Positions 24,630 through 33,865 of a stretch of 49,572 nucleotides of DNA are shown here, piece by piece. The stretch's first letter is position 1. Each line of letters starts with the position of its first letter. Both the position numbers and the translations under genes were made by a program. The DNA comes from Candidatus Nanoarchaeia archaeon (GTDB lineage: Archaea; Nanobdellota; Nanobdellia; SCGC-AAA011-G17; JACPNG01), in the NCBI GenBank assembly GCA_028713535.1, contig JAQTOC010000001.1, forward strand, positions 1 through 49,572. The letters run 5' to 3'. Under the pieces are notes generated by a model. That model had not been told where the DNA came from and made no database searches. It was given only the letters and a program-made list of their open reading frames with translations.

Positions 24630-24651
24630 TCTCTTTTTCTTTTCTTTTTTA
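24630..24651 (+). terminator. T-rich terminator
   Basis: TCTCTTTTTCTTTTCTTTTTT just after the stop at 24623 is a run of three pyrimidine tracts without a hairpin, as in archaeal termination. Confidence 0.5.
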
Positions 24652-24660
24652 AAACACAAG

Positions 24661-24670
24661 ATTTAAAAGA
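24661..24670 (+). promoter_or_regulatory. TATA box of topA
   Basis: ATTTAAAAGA centred 26 bases before ATG 24691; leaderless geometry. Confidence 0.45.
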
Positions 24671-24690
24671 TTTTAGTATAGTTTAATTCT

Positions 24691-26751
24691 ATGACTACTC
24701 AGGCAATTATAGCTGAAAAGCCAAGTGCTGCACTAAAAATAGCAGGTGCTTTAGCAGAAGGAAAGGTAAAGAAGAATACTATTGGAAAAGTTTCTTACTA
24801 TGAAATAACCAGAAATAAAAACAAGATTTTAATTGGATCTGCGGTTGGCCATTTATATGTTATTGGAGAGGAAAAGAAAAACCTGTATAAATATCCAGTT
24901 TTTGACATTGAATGGAAGCCCAGTTTTGAGAATAAAAAAGCAAATTTTACAAAGAAATACGCTGATGTTCTTAAGAAACTATGCAAGGAAGCTGATGAAT
25001 TGATTGTTGCAACAGACTTTGACGTTGAAGGCGAGGTTATCGGATTGAACATTGTCAGATTCATTGCAAATAAAAAAGACGCTGAAAGAATGAAGTTCAG
25101 CACGTTAACAAAAGATGAATTAATTGATAGCTATGAAAACAGAATGAAAACTTTGTCTTGGGGCCAGGCACATGCTGGCGAGGCAAGGCATATGCTGGAC
25201 TGGATTTATGGGATGAACTTGTCAAGAGCATTAACAAGCTCAATAAAAGCAAGTTCTGGAATGTTTAAAATTTTAAGTTCTGGAAGAGTTCAGGGACCTG
25301 CATTGAAAATTTTAACTGATAGGGAAAAAGAAATAATGAAATTTAAACCTGTTCAGTACTGGGAATTATGGTTAAAAGCCAAGGAATTAGAGGCAATACA
25401 TGAAAAGGACAAGTTCTGGAATGAAAACGAAGTCAAAAAGATACATGAAAACGTAAAAGGAAAAGATGGAAAGGTAAAAGCGATTGAAGACAAGAAATTT
25501 GACCAGTTACCTCCTAACCCATTTGATTTAACCTCACTACAGATGGAGGCTTACAAGGTTTTTAGGATAAGCCCTAAAGACACCTTGGATGTTGCACAGG
25601 AGCTTTATACTAACTCATATATTTCTTATCCGAGAACATCTAGCAACCAATTGCCTCCTTCAATTGGATACAAAAAAATAATACAGTTACTTGGAAAACA
25701 AAAAGAATACTCAAAGATCTGTGAGGAATTACTAAAGAAAGGTAAATTATTCCCTAATAACGGAAAGAAAACTGATCCTGCACACCCAGCAATTTATCCT
25801 ACTGGGGAAATACCTGGGAGCCTGACTGAAAGACAACACAAATTATATGATTTAATTGTAAAAAGAACACTTTCTAGTTTTGGAGAAAAGGCTGTAAGGG
25901 AAACGATTACTTTGAAAATTGATGTTAACAATGAAATCTTTGTCACAAGCGGGACAAGAACAATCGAGAAAGGATGGCATGAGATTTACGGAAAGTATAC
26001 GATGCTTAAAGATGTTGAGTTGCCTCACCTTAAGAAAGGAGATCTAATTGAGGTCAAGAAATTTGAGATCTTGAATAAAGAAACACAGCCACCAAAAAGA
26101 TATACTCCTGCTTCTATAATAAAAGAACTGGAGAAAAAAGGTTTGGGGACTAAATCAACAAGAGCAGGAATTGTTGATAACCTGTATGAAAGAGGATATC
26201 TAAAAGAAAAATCAATAATGGTTACTACTTTGGGTTTAAGAGTTGTTGATGCTTTAGAAGAATATGCTCCTTCTATCTTAGATGAGAACCTGACAAGACA
26301 TTTTGAAGAGGAGATGGAGGAGATAAGGAATAACAAGAAAGATGTTAAAAGTGTTTTTGATGAAGCCAAGAAAGTTTTAACTGAAATACTCGAAGATTTT
26401 AAGAAGAAAGAAAAAGACATTGGAAAAAAATTAAGCGAGGCGCATATTGAAACAAGGGATGAAAGCTCAATAATTGGCAAATGCAATTTATGCGACGGTG
26501 ATTTGAGAATAATGTATTCTAGGAAGAATAAAAGTTACTTTGTTGCATGCTCAAATTATCCTAAATGCACGAATACGTTTTCACTGCCAAAGTACTGCTT
26601 GGTTAAGCCTGCCGGCAAAACATGCGAAAGCTGCAAGTTTCCAATGGTTAAACTAATCAGGAAAGGCAAAAGGCCCTGGGAATTTTGCATCAACCAGAAA
26701 TGTCCTAAGAAAGATGAAGACAAAGTTACTGGAAGCGGGTTTGAAATTTAA
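24691..26751 (+). CDS. topA: DNA topoisomerase I/III (type IA)
   Basis: Relaxes negative supercoils by cutting one strand. The Toprim motifs IIAEKPSAALKIAGAL (about 6-21) and ATDFDVEGEVIG (about 108) are present. The active-site segment reads YISYPRTSSNQLP with the catalytic Tyr at about 313. The C-terminus carries two zinc-binding clusters, CNLCDGDL...CSNYPKC and CESCKFPM...CINQKC. The 686 residues match archaeal TopA. Its stop interlocks with the opposing geranylgeranyl reductase gene (TTAA, 26748-26751). No reverse gyrase-type helicase domain is fused, consistent with a non-hyperthermophile. Confidence 0.95.
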   Translation: MTTQAIIAEKPSAALKIAGALAEGKVKKNTIGKVSYYEITRNKNKILIGSAVGHLYVIGEEKKNLYKYPVFDIEWKPSFENKKANFTKKYADVLKKLCKEADELIVATDFDVEGEVIGLNIVRFIANKKDAERMKFSTLTKDELIDSYENRMKTLSWGQAHAGEARHMLDWIYGMNLSRALTSSIKASSGMFKILSSGRVQGPALKILTDREKEIMKFKPVQYWELWLKAKELEAIHEKDKFWNENEVKKIHENVKGKDGKVKAIEDKKFDQLPPNPFDLTSLQMEAYKVFRISPKDTLDVAQELYTNSYISYPRTSSNQLPPSIGYKKIIQLLGKQKEYSKICEELLKKGKLFPNNGKKTDPAHPAIYPTGEIPGSLTERQHKLYDLIVKRTLSSFGEKAVRETITLKIDVNNEIFVTSGTRTIEKGWHEIYGKYTMLKDVELPHLKKGDLIEVKKFEILNKETQPPKRYTPASIIKELEKKGLGTKSTRAGIVDNLYERGYLKEKSIMVTTLGLRVVDALEEYAPSILDENLTRHFEEEMEEIRNNKKDVKSVFDEAKKVLTEILEDFKKKEKDIGKKLSEAHIETRDESSIIGKCNLCDGDLRIMYSRKNKSYFVACSNYPKCTNTFSLPKYCLVKPAGKTCESCKFPMVKLIRKGKRPWEFCINQKCPKKDEDKVTGSGFEI

Positions 26752-27764
26752 AGAAAGCCTCTTATTCCCTGTTTTTTAAAATAGTTTATTCTTGTTAATA
26801 AACTTCCCAGTTCGAACCAGATTATTTTAAATGGACCTGATTTATTTAATAAAGAAAGAATCTTATTATGTATTTTATTTCTGAGTAAAATTCTTTCAAG
26901 TCTTTCTGGTTTATGGTTTTTATTGAGAATGATTTTTGCTATCTCCTCTCCTGAGATTAATGCTGCATAAATTCCTTCCCCGCTTAGACCAGAAACAAGG
27001 CCTGCTGCGTCTCCAATTAAAAAGATATTATTAAATTTAAATCCCTGATAGTTTGTATTTAGTGGAAATGCTTCAAATTTTGCCTTTGAAACATTAATTT
27101 TATTCTTTTTTAACCAAGAGTCAAGGTTTTCCTTAAGTTTTTTTACTGAAAAGTATTTTGGATCGCAGCCTGTTCCGATTGAAGTATAGTCTTTGTGGGG
27201 AAATATCCAGGCATACCATGATTTGAACAGTTTTGGATTAACAAATACCTCGAGATTATCGTATTTTTTTGGGAGGAGATACTGTATTGCTATTTTGTTT
27301 TTATTTTTCAGTCCAAGATGTTTTCTTACCACTGAGCAAGAGCCGTCTGCACCTACTAAATATTTGAATCTTATCTTCTCTTTATTGTTTATTATCACAA
27401 AGTTTTTTTCTATTTTTGTTATTTTTGCGTTTGTTTTTATTTTAATATTTTTAACCCTTTTAACAAGAAAATCCCCTAATTTTTTTCTGTCTATTGTGGC
27501 AATACATTCTTGATTAAATTTAATGGTTTGAGTTCTTAAGGAGGTGTGAAACAATACTTGGTTGAATTCTCTGTCTAAGTAGCTCTTTGGTATTTTAAGA
27601 TAGTTTATGTCATGCAGAGTTAATCCACCAGCACAGACTTTTGGGCCTATAGTCTTGTTTTTTTCAAGAATCAAAACTTTTTTATTGGACTTTGAGAGAT
27701 GATACGCACAGTTTAAACCTGCAGGGCCTGCACCAACAATAACTATATCATATACATACATCAT
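26748..27764 (-). CDS. Geranylgeranyl reductase family FAD oxidoreductase
   Basis: Flavoenzyme that in archaea saturates the isoprenoid chains of membrane lipids (digeranylgeranylglycerophospholipid reductase). N-terminal FAD motif DIVIVGAGPAGLNCAYHL (about 6), EKNKTIGPKVCAGG (about 35; the Cys in the CAGG segment is typical of the family), and the FAD-binding GDAAGLVSGLSGEGIYAAL (about 251). Length 338 is slightly short compared with ~390 for the archaeal enzymes, lacking part of the C-terminal region. The start has two adjacent ATGs (27764/27761). Prenyl context (UppS and GGPP synthase nearby) supports the lipid role. Confidence 0.88.
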   Translation of the reverse strand: MMYVYDIVIVGAGPAGLNCAYHLSKSNKKVLILEKNKTIGPKVCAGGLTLHDINYLKIPKSYLDREFNQVLFHTSLRTQTIKFNQECIATIDRKKLGDFLVKRVKNIKIKTNAKITKIEKNFVIINNKEKIRFKYLVGADGSCSVVRKHLGLKNKNKIAIQYLLPKKYDNLEVFVNPKLFKSWYAWIFPHKDYTSIGTGCDPKYFSVKKLKENLDSWLKKNKINVSKAKFEAFPLNTNYQGFKFNNIFLIGDAAGLVSGLSGEGIYAALISGEEIAKIILNKNHKPERLERILLRNKIHNKILSLLNKSGPFKIIWFELGSLLTRINYFKKQGIRGFL

Positions 27765-27913
27765 TCCTTAATTTAATTTAAGATTTAATAAATATTACGC
27801 TTCAAATTTTGGATTAACCCTAAACGCCCTAGAGAGAGAAGAATAATATTGCCTGAAGTGAATGGAGGTTTAATTCTCAGTAAAATTTAAATATTATAAC
27901 TAATTTAAATTGT

Positions 27914-29107
27914 ATGAAAAAGCGGATGAAAAAAAATAAAAAATCAATGATTTTAGTTTTTCTTATTTTAGCTTCAGTGATTGCTGTTGGTTCTTTGGGA
28001 TTTTTTATCGGGATGGAAGTTTCGAATCTTACTGAGAATACATCCAATGAAACATCAAATGTAACAACCCCAATAGTTTTAGATCCTGGATGCATAGGCA
28101 TGAAGAAATGTGCTGCAATTGCTACTCCAAAAGCTTGCAAGGCTACAACTGGATGCCAGGTTAATATGATTTCTGCCTGTTCAGGAGAATTAGCAGGAGA
28201 TATTTTTATTAAAGAAAATATTACAGTTAGAAATAAATTTGGCAATTTTACTGTTTATGACAGCTGTTATAATAAGACTTTTGCAAAACAGATTTATTGT
28301 GGTGAGAATAACACCATAAATTATACTATTGAGGCATGTCCTGCTAAATGTGGAAGTGGCGCATGCCTTGTACCTGGAACATATCCTGAAGATTTATTCT
28401 TATTAATGGGACAATCAAACATGGTTGGCATTGGCCCTGGTCCACTTGAAGAAATAGATATGCCTGATGAAAAAATCTCTCAATGGGGGAGGGTTGGAAA
28501 CGATAGCAATAAATGGATAATTGCTTCACATCCCCTACAAAATTGGAATCCAAGAGTTACAGAACCAATCGGATTGGGATTGAACTTTGCTAAAACCTGG
28601 AGAGCTTTAAACAATGATGTTTGGGTTGGATTAATTCCATCTGCTAAATCTTCTACGGCAATAGGTTCGTGGATACCAGGTACTGTGTTATATAAAGATG
28701 CAATTGCAAGAGCAAAAGCTGCAGAAGACACCGGAGGAACTGTGAAGGCAGTATTATGGTTACAGGGTGAATCTAATGTTCTTAATACAAAACCAGCTGT
28801 TTATCGTACTAATTTGGATAAGATAATTGCTTCTGTCAGAAAAGATTTAGGAAATCCAAACCTCCCATTTATTGTTGGAGAATTTACACCACAATGGATG
28901 AATGGATCTAGCCAGAAAACAGGTATTGAAACTGTATTAAATAATCTTCCAAACAGAACCAATTATACTTTCTGTGTCCAGTCTGATGGTTTGTATGCAA
29001 AATCAAATGAAATAATTCATTTTGACAGCCCTTCACTAAGGATACTTGGAGAAAGATATGCATATGCAGTTTATGGAATTTATAACCCATTAAATGAAAC
29101 TTCTTAA
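27914..29107 (+). CDS. Exported SGNH/sialate O-acetylesterase-like protein
   Basis: Predicted cell-surface carbohydrate esterase. A basic N-terminus and a hydrophobic anchor (about 12-32) are followed by Asn-rich sequence with several N-x-S/T sequons, a Cys-rich region ending in the C-x12-C-P-x2-C-x2-G-x-C-L module (about 130-153), and an SGNH hydrolase domain from about 155. SGNH motifs: LLMGQSNMVG (nucleophile Ser in GQSN), LWLQGESN, and IIHFDSPSLRILGERYA for the C-terminal His; the residue three before that His is Glu, not Asp. This family (CE6/sialate O-acetylesterase) is common in bacteria and plants, so transfer is plausible. Target sugars are unknown. Confidence 0.82.
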   Translation: MKKRMKKNKKSMILVFLILASVIAVGSLGFFIGMEVSNLTENTSNETSNVTTPIVLDPGCIGMKKCAAIATPKACKATTGCQVNMISACSGELAGDIFIKENITVRNKFGNFTVYDSCYNKTFAKQIYCGENNTINYTIEACPAKCGSGACLVPGTYPEDLFLLMGQSNMVGIGPGPLEEIDMPDEKISQWGRVGNDSNKWIIASHPLQNWNPRVTEPIGLGLNFAKTWRALNNDVWVGLIPSAKSSTAIGSWIPGTVLYKDAIARAKAAEDTGGTVKAVLWLQGESNVLNTKPAVYRTNLDKIIASVRKDLGNPNLPFIVGEFTPQWMNGSSQKTGIETVLNNLPNRTNYTFCVQSDGLYAKSNEIIHFDSPSLRILGERYAYAVYGIYNPLNETS

Positions 29108-29118
29108 TTTTTGAATAA

Positions 29119-29610
29119 TTACTTTTTTGTTGGTTTTTTGAAGTAATATTTCTTAAAATAAAATATAATAAAACAAATTAGCAGGACTATAACAAAATAA
29201 ATAGGGATTTTGTTAGTATCTAAGACTTCTTCATTAGGGGATGAGAAAGCAGGCTCTTCTGTTTCGTTTTCTAATCCTCTATTTTCTTTAATTTCTGGAG
29301 CAGCATAATCACAACTTCGTTCTATCCCTGGGAACTTGTATGTATCAGAGCAGGTGCCAACATTTGTGCAATTTCGGGTTTGGTTTCCAGATGAAAGACA
29401 TTCACTCCAGTATGTGCAGTTCCATTTATATGTACAACCCCCCCCGCCACCTGTTCCAGTTGCCCCTCCAGTTATCCCGCTTGCTGTAGAACTGCTCATG
29501 ATAAAAACATCATCAGGATCATCAAAGAAACTTGTTTCTGCAGAAACATTAACTGTAAGCAGTGATAATATAATTAAGATAGCATTAAATTTATTAGTTT
29601 TAGATATCAT
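29119..29610 (-). CDS. Exported TSP1-like protein with C-terminal membrane anchor
   Basis: A 163-residue protein with a signal peptide (about 8-24, cleavage near VSA|ET), a Gly/Ser/Thr-rich stretch, a thrombospondin type-1-like segment (KWNCTYWSEC, then GNQTRNC and SCDYA), an acidic region, and one membrane helix (about 136-154) with a basic cytoplasmic end. The W-x5-W-x2-C pattern and Cys spacing resemble TSP1 repeats, used in adhesion. It is the downstream gene of a two-gene unit with 29616-30767 (5-base gap), so the two probably work together at the cell surface. Confidence 0.78.
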   Translation of the reverse strand: MISKTNKFNAILIILSLLTVNVSAETSFFDDPDDVFIMSSSTASGITGGATGTGGGGGCTYKWNCTYWSECLSSGNQTRNCTNVGTCSDTYKFPGIERSCDYAAPEIKENRGLENETEEPAFSSPNEEVLDTNKIPIYFVIVLLICFIIFYFKKYYFKKPTKK

Positions 29611-29615
29611 TTTTA

Positions 29616-30767
29616 TTAATTGACAGCATTTGTATAATATGCGCCTGCGTGTGTTGTGACAGTATCTTCGGTCTCTGACGTGAACTGAATAATTAAATTT
29701 GTTTGATCAGCATCTGCAAGTATTGCGCAAGTTGCGAAATTGATGAACGGGATGTTAAGTATATCCAGCCCAGCAGGCAAGGTAGTAACTCCAGTATCTT
29801 CGGAGTTTGTGCCAACTTGGATGTTCTGAATCGAACGGGTGGTTGCACCATTCAAGGTTTCAAGGCTACAGAATCCAGCAGGCCCTGTTGCATTTATGAT
29901 TACCCTATTCCTGATTGCCACTCCGTCTGCAGATGAGCTCTGTGCAAGATAGGCACGAATAACATTCATCTTGTTTGGGGTCAATGCAATAGTAAATATG
30001 GTTGTGTATGTTTCATTTGTAGCAGTCAGGTTATTTTCCAAATAGACTGGGGTAAGTGAGGGAAGATTTGTCAATAAAGAACCATCTCCTTTGAAGTATT
30101 CAGCTGAAACATTCTGGCTTGTTTCTATGTTTCCTGTTGCATTAATATCAATAACCCATAAGTTAATTATCCTGTCAACTAAACTTCCAAGATTACTAAA
30201 AAAGCCTGTTTCTGTTGTTGTTACGTTTGTGGTGATAATATGTGAAGCATTAATTGTTGGAGCTATAATTTCTGTATCTGCTTGAATTGTTGGAGCTATA
30301 ACCTGTGAAGAAGTTTCTAATTTTCCTGTAGTTATTTCATCAACATCCTTTCTTAAAGAATCCCAAACTATTAATCTTCTTCTTGGAGTTTGATCTACCC
30401 CGTCTATATTTATGTTTAAATAATAATCTTTTGAAGCATTATTGCAGGCAGAACCTACTTCACCCTGCTCTGTTTCCCAATCCCCCCAATTACCGGTTGT
30501 TAATGTTGTTGTGTTAGAATAACAAGTATCTCCTCCTGTTAATGCATCATAAACAGTAAAATTAAATTCATAAGTTCCTATATTAAAGACTGTTCCAGTG
30601 TAATACTGTCCTTGCCACACTGAAACATCTGATGCAGAAATGAGATTAATTGTTAACATTAAAATAAACACACTTAGCAAAAAGGCTTTATTCATTTTCC
30701 CAAGCCCAATGGTGTTTTTTTTCAATAATATATTTATTTTTTCTTCTATTTCATGCAGATTTTTCAT
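29616..30767 (-). CDS. Secreted surface protein with tail-fibre-like repeat
   Basis: A signal anchor begins near MNKAFLLSVFILMLTINLISA (residues 25-45), so a start at ATG 30695 is possible; the upstream 24 hydrophilic residues could otherwise be a cytoplasmic tail from ATG 30767. The mature part is beta-rich, Thr/Asn-rich, with many N-glycosylation sequons. It contains APTIQADTEIIAPTINASHII repeats and YFKGDGSLLTNLP, a motif widespread in phage tail fibres and other trimeric surface fibres. No catalytic motif. It is likely a cell-surface fibre or adhesin; the viral link is only by motif. Confidence 0.72.
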   Translation of the reverse strand: MKNLHEIEEKINILLKKNTIGLGKMNKAFLLSVFILMLTINLISASDVSVWQGQYYTGTVFNIGTYEFNFTVYDALTGGDTCYSNTTTLTTGNWGDWETEQGEVGSACNNASKDYYLNINIDGVDQTPRRRLIVWDSLRKDVDEITTGKLETSSQVIAPTIQADTEIIAPTINASHIITTNVTTTETGFFSNLGSLVDRIINLWVIDINATGNIETSQNVSAEYFKGDGSLLTNLPSLTPVYLENNLTATNETYTTIFTIALTPNKMNVIRAYLAQSSSADGVAIRNRVIINATGPAGFCSLETLNGATTRSIQNIQVGTNSEDTGVTTLPAGLDILNIPFINFATCAILADADQTNLIIQFTSETEDTVTTHAGAYYTNAVN

Positions 30768-30893
30768 CCTACAAAAATCAATCTCCTTTTGAGTTTTGTA
30801 AATACTAAGTAGTTTAAACTAAAATAATATATAACTAAAATATTTAAATATTTCGATAATTCGTTATTCCTCGGTGGTTAATAACCCCATAAC

Positions 30894-31508
30894 TTAATCC
30901 TCAAAAATACCTTCGTTCTCAATTTTAAAGTAAACATGATTTCTTTCGGGCTTTAACAACAAAGCTTTTCTTGGTTTTTTTATTAATTTAATTAAATTAT
31001 CAACTTCTTTAACTAACAGATCACTGCCAACTGGTTTTTGGATATTATTATTTATATCTTGGTAGACCTGAGATGTAATTAACACTGGAACTTTTTCTGA
31101 AATCTTTTTAAGCATTCTTAACTGGGAAAGTAACATTGTTCTGGCTAATTCTGGTTTTTTTCTCATTAAATTCCTGTAGTGAGATGAGATTGTATCTACA
31201 ATAACCAAGGATATTTTAGAGCCGAAAGAAGAAATCATTTTGATTGTATCCTGCAGTTCTTTAATATTCTTGATATTCACCATCAGCACATTATCCAGAT
31301 ATTTTTCCCCACCTAGTTGTTTTATCCTTTCAATTGAAAATGAGTTTTCTGTGTCTAAAAATAAAACCTTATGACCTTTTTTTGCTTCTGATATAGCTGA
31401 AATAAAGCAAAAGGTAGATTTTCCTGTTCCAGACTCGCCGAAAATACAGGTTATTCCAGAGTATTCCTTAATAATTTTTTTTAGCACTTCTGAGCCGGTT
31501 TCTACCAT
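30894..31508 (-). CDS. radB: RadB-like RecA-family ATPase
   Basis: Archaeal RadA paralogue; RadB modulates recombination. The Walker A motif is FGESGTGKST (about 22) and Walker B LVIVDTISS (about 95), with DTENSF and TSQVY in RecA-core positions. I use ATG 31508 (204 aa) since the RecA core begins there; a longer frame from 31625 crosses into the cdc48 coding region on the other strand. It lacks the N-terminal HhH domain of RadA, as expected for RadB. It is divergent from cdc48 with 62 bases between starts. Confidence 0.85.
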   Translation of the reverse strand: MVETGSEVLKKIIKEYSGITCIFGESGTGKSTFCFISAISEAKKGHKVLFLDTENSFSIERIKQLGGEKYLDNVLMVNIKNIKELQDTIKMISSFGSKISLVIVDTISSHYRNLMRKKPELARTMLLSQLRMLKKISEKVPVLITSQVYQDINNNIQKPVGSDLLVKEVDNLIKLIKKPRKALLLKPERNHVYFKIENEGIFED

Positions 31509-31570
31509 TTTTTTACCATAAACTTTATTAATTGTTAAAGTAAGGAGGTTATTATATAACTTGTGGTAAA

Positions 31571-33865
31571 ATGGCTGAAAAAGAAGTACAGTTAAAGGTA
31601 ATGGAAGCCCTTCAGGAAGAGGCATACAAAGGAATAGTTAGGATAGACTCTGAGACCATGAGAGACCTGGGAATAAGGCCTGGGGACATTGTTGAGATAG
31701 AGGGGCAGAGAGTCACTGTTGGAATTGTTGACAGGGCATATCCTACAGATGTTGGCTTGGCTGTAATAAGAATGGATGGGATTATGAGGAAAAATGCCAA
31801 AACAGGAATTGGTGAAGTTGTCAAGGTAAGAAAGGCTAATGTCAAAGAGGCAAAGGAAGTTGTGATTGCTCCAGCCCAAAAAAATGTTTCAATACAGGGA
31901 GATCCTTTAATATTCAAGAGAGGATTATTGGGAAGAGCGCTTGTTAAAGGTGACTTGGTTGTTTTAGGCGGTGCAAGAAGAAGACAGAGAACTTTTTCTG
32001 GAAGTCCATTTGAGGAGATATTCGAGGATTTTTTTGAGAAAGGATTTACCGGGTTTACTTTAGCTGACTTAAAATTTGTTGTTGCAAGCACCAATCCAAA
32101 AGAGGCTGTAATTGTTTCTGAGAATACTAATGTTACTTTAAGTTCCAAGGCTATGGATATGAATGAGGAAAAAATACCTGAGGTTACTTATGAGGACATT
32201 GGCGGATTGGAAGAAGAAATTAGAAAAATAAGAGAGATGGTAGAGATTCCGATTAAACACCCCGAGATATTTGCTAGGTTAGGAATAGATCCACCAAGGG
32301 GAGTTTTACTGCATGGACCGCCTGGAACTGGAAAGACCTTACTTGCTAAAGCTGTAGCAAATGAAAGCGATGCTCACTTCATGTTATTAAACGGGCCTGA
32401 AATAATGAACAAGTATTATGGAGAGAGTGAGAAAAAAGTAAGAGAGATATTTGAAGAGGCAGAAGCTAAAGCACCTTCAATAATATTTATTGATGAGATT
32501 GATGCAATTGCACCACAAAGAGAGGAGGTTCATGGCGAAGTAGAAAGAAGAGTTGTATCACAATTACTTACTATGATGGACGGGCTGAAAGGAAGAGGAA
32601 AGGTCATTGTTATTGGTGCAACTAACAGACCAAATGCTTTGGATCCTGCATTGAGAAGACCTGGAAGATTTGACAGAGAATTAATTATTGGTGTTCCTGA
32701 CAAAAAAGGAAGAGAGCAGGTATTAAAAATACATACAAGGAATATGCCTTTGGCAAAAGATGTTGATTTAACTAGGATTGCTGAAGTGACTCATGGATTT
32801 GTCGGCGCTGACTTAAACGCTTTAAGCAAGGAAGCTGCTATGAATGTTCTTAGAAGAATATTGCCTGATTTAAGCATGAGAGAGAAAGACAAGAACGGCA
32901 AAAAAGAAATTCCTGACGAAATCTTAAAAAAACTTGTTGTTGATGCAGATGATTTCAGAGAGGCTATGAAAGTTGTAAGGCCTTCTGGATTAAGAGAGGT
33001 TTTCATTGAAAGGCCTGATGTCAAGTATGATGACATAGGTGGTTTGGATGAAATCAAACAGGAACTAAGGGAAAGCATTGATTGGCCATTAAAACATCCT
33101 AAGGCGTTTGTTAGATTGGGAATAAGACCACCAAAAGGAGTTTTGATGTATGGTCCTCCTGGAACAGGAAAAACCTTACTTGCAAAGGCAGTTGCTTCTG
33201 AATCTGAAGCTAACTTTATTTTAGTCAAGGGACCTGGTTTGCTGAATAAATTCGTTGGTGAGTCTGAAAAAGGAGTAAGAAAAGTATTTGAAAAAGCAAG
33301 ACAGGCTGCTCCAACCATAATATTTTTTGATGAAATTGATGCATTAGCTCCAAGAAGGGGGCTAGACAATTCTGGATCAAGAGTCAGCGAGACAGTTGTA
33401 AACACAATTTTAGCTGAGATGGATGGCCTTGAAGAGTTAACTGACATTGTTGTTATTGCTGCAACAAATAGACCTGACATAATTGATCCTGCTTTGTTAA
33501 GGCCTGGAAGATTTGACAGGATTGTTTTTGTAAAACCTCCTGAAACAGATGGAAGAGAAAAAATATTTGGGGTTCATACTAAAAAAATGCCTTTGGCAAA
33601 AGACGTTAATATTAAAAAACTAGCTGAAGAAACTGAGGGATATACTGGAGCTGATATCGAGGCTGTTTGTCGTGAGGCTGCTATGCTTGCATTAAGAGAA
33701 GACATTAATGTAAAAGAAATCAAGAAGAAACATTTTGACAAGGCTATGAAAAAGATAACTGGATCATTGACTAAGGATACGATTGAAAAATATGAAAGCA
33801 TTGAGCAGGATTATTTGAGAAGCGCAAAGGCTGCACTAAATGAGAAACCAAGTTATATGGGTTAA
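31571..33865 (+). CDS. cdc48: Cdc48/VCP-type AAA ATPase
   Basis: Double-AAA unfoldase, 764 residues. N-domain: double-psi barrel from about residue 3 to 185. D1: GPPGTGKT (about 250), [14 protein letters not shown]2: GPPGTGKT (about 526), [13 protein letters not shown] with RPGRFDR in both. The C-terminus ends PSYMG, with Tyr one position off the strict HbYX tail used for docking to the 20S proteasome. It extracts and unfolds proteins, and with pan and PAC2 suggests an active proteasome pathway. Its stop interlocks with the opposing swivel gene B (TTAA, 33862-33865). GTGGT precedes the ATG. Confidence 0.95.
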   Translation: MAEKEVQLKVMEALQEEAYKGIVRIDSETMRDLGIRPGDIVEIEGQRVTVGIVDRAYPTDVGLAVIRMDGIMRKNAKTGIGEVVKVRKANVKEAKEVVIAPAQKNVSIQGDPLIFKRGLLGRALVKGDLVVLGGARRRQRTFSGSPFEEIFEDFFEKGFTGFTLADLKFVVASTNPKEAVIVSENTNVTLSSKAMDMNEEKIPEVTYEDIGGLEEEIRKIREMVEIPIKHPEIFARLGIDPPRGVLLHGPPGTGKTLLAKAVANESDAHFMLLNGPEIMNKYYGESEKKVREIFEEAEAKAPSIIFIDEIDAIAPQREEVHGEVERRVVSQLLTMMDGLKGRGKVIVIGATNRPNALDPALRRPGRFDRELIIGVPDKKGREQVLKIHTRNMPLAKDVDLTRIAEVTHGFVGADLNALSKEAAMNVLRRILPDLSMREKDKNGKKEIPDEILKKLVVDADDFREAMKVVRPSGLREVFIERPDVKYDDIGGLDEIKQELRESIDWPLKHPKAFVRLGIRPPKGVLMYGPPGTGKTLLAKAVASESEANFILVKGPGLLNKFVGESEKGVRKVFEKARQAAPTIIFFDEIDALAPRRGLDNSGSRVSETVVNTILAEMDGLEELTDIVVIAATNRPDIIDPALLRPGRFDRIVFVKPPETDGREKIFGVHTKKMPLAKDVNIKKLAEETEGYTGADIEAVCREAAMLALREDINVKEIKKKHFDKAMKKITGSLTKDTIEKYESIEQDYLRSAKAALNEKPSYMG

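Noticed and set aside
26811-26822. GTTCGAACC, resembling a tRNA T-arm
   Set aside because: It lies inside the geranylgeranyl reductase coding sequence; no acceptor stem, anticodon arm or CCA-side pairing is found around it.
32791-33480. Minus-strand open frame of 229 codons inside cdc48
   Set aside because: Antisense to the second AAA domain; no promoter, SD or recognisable domain, and the plus strand coding is unequivocal.
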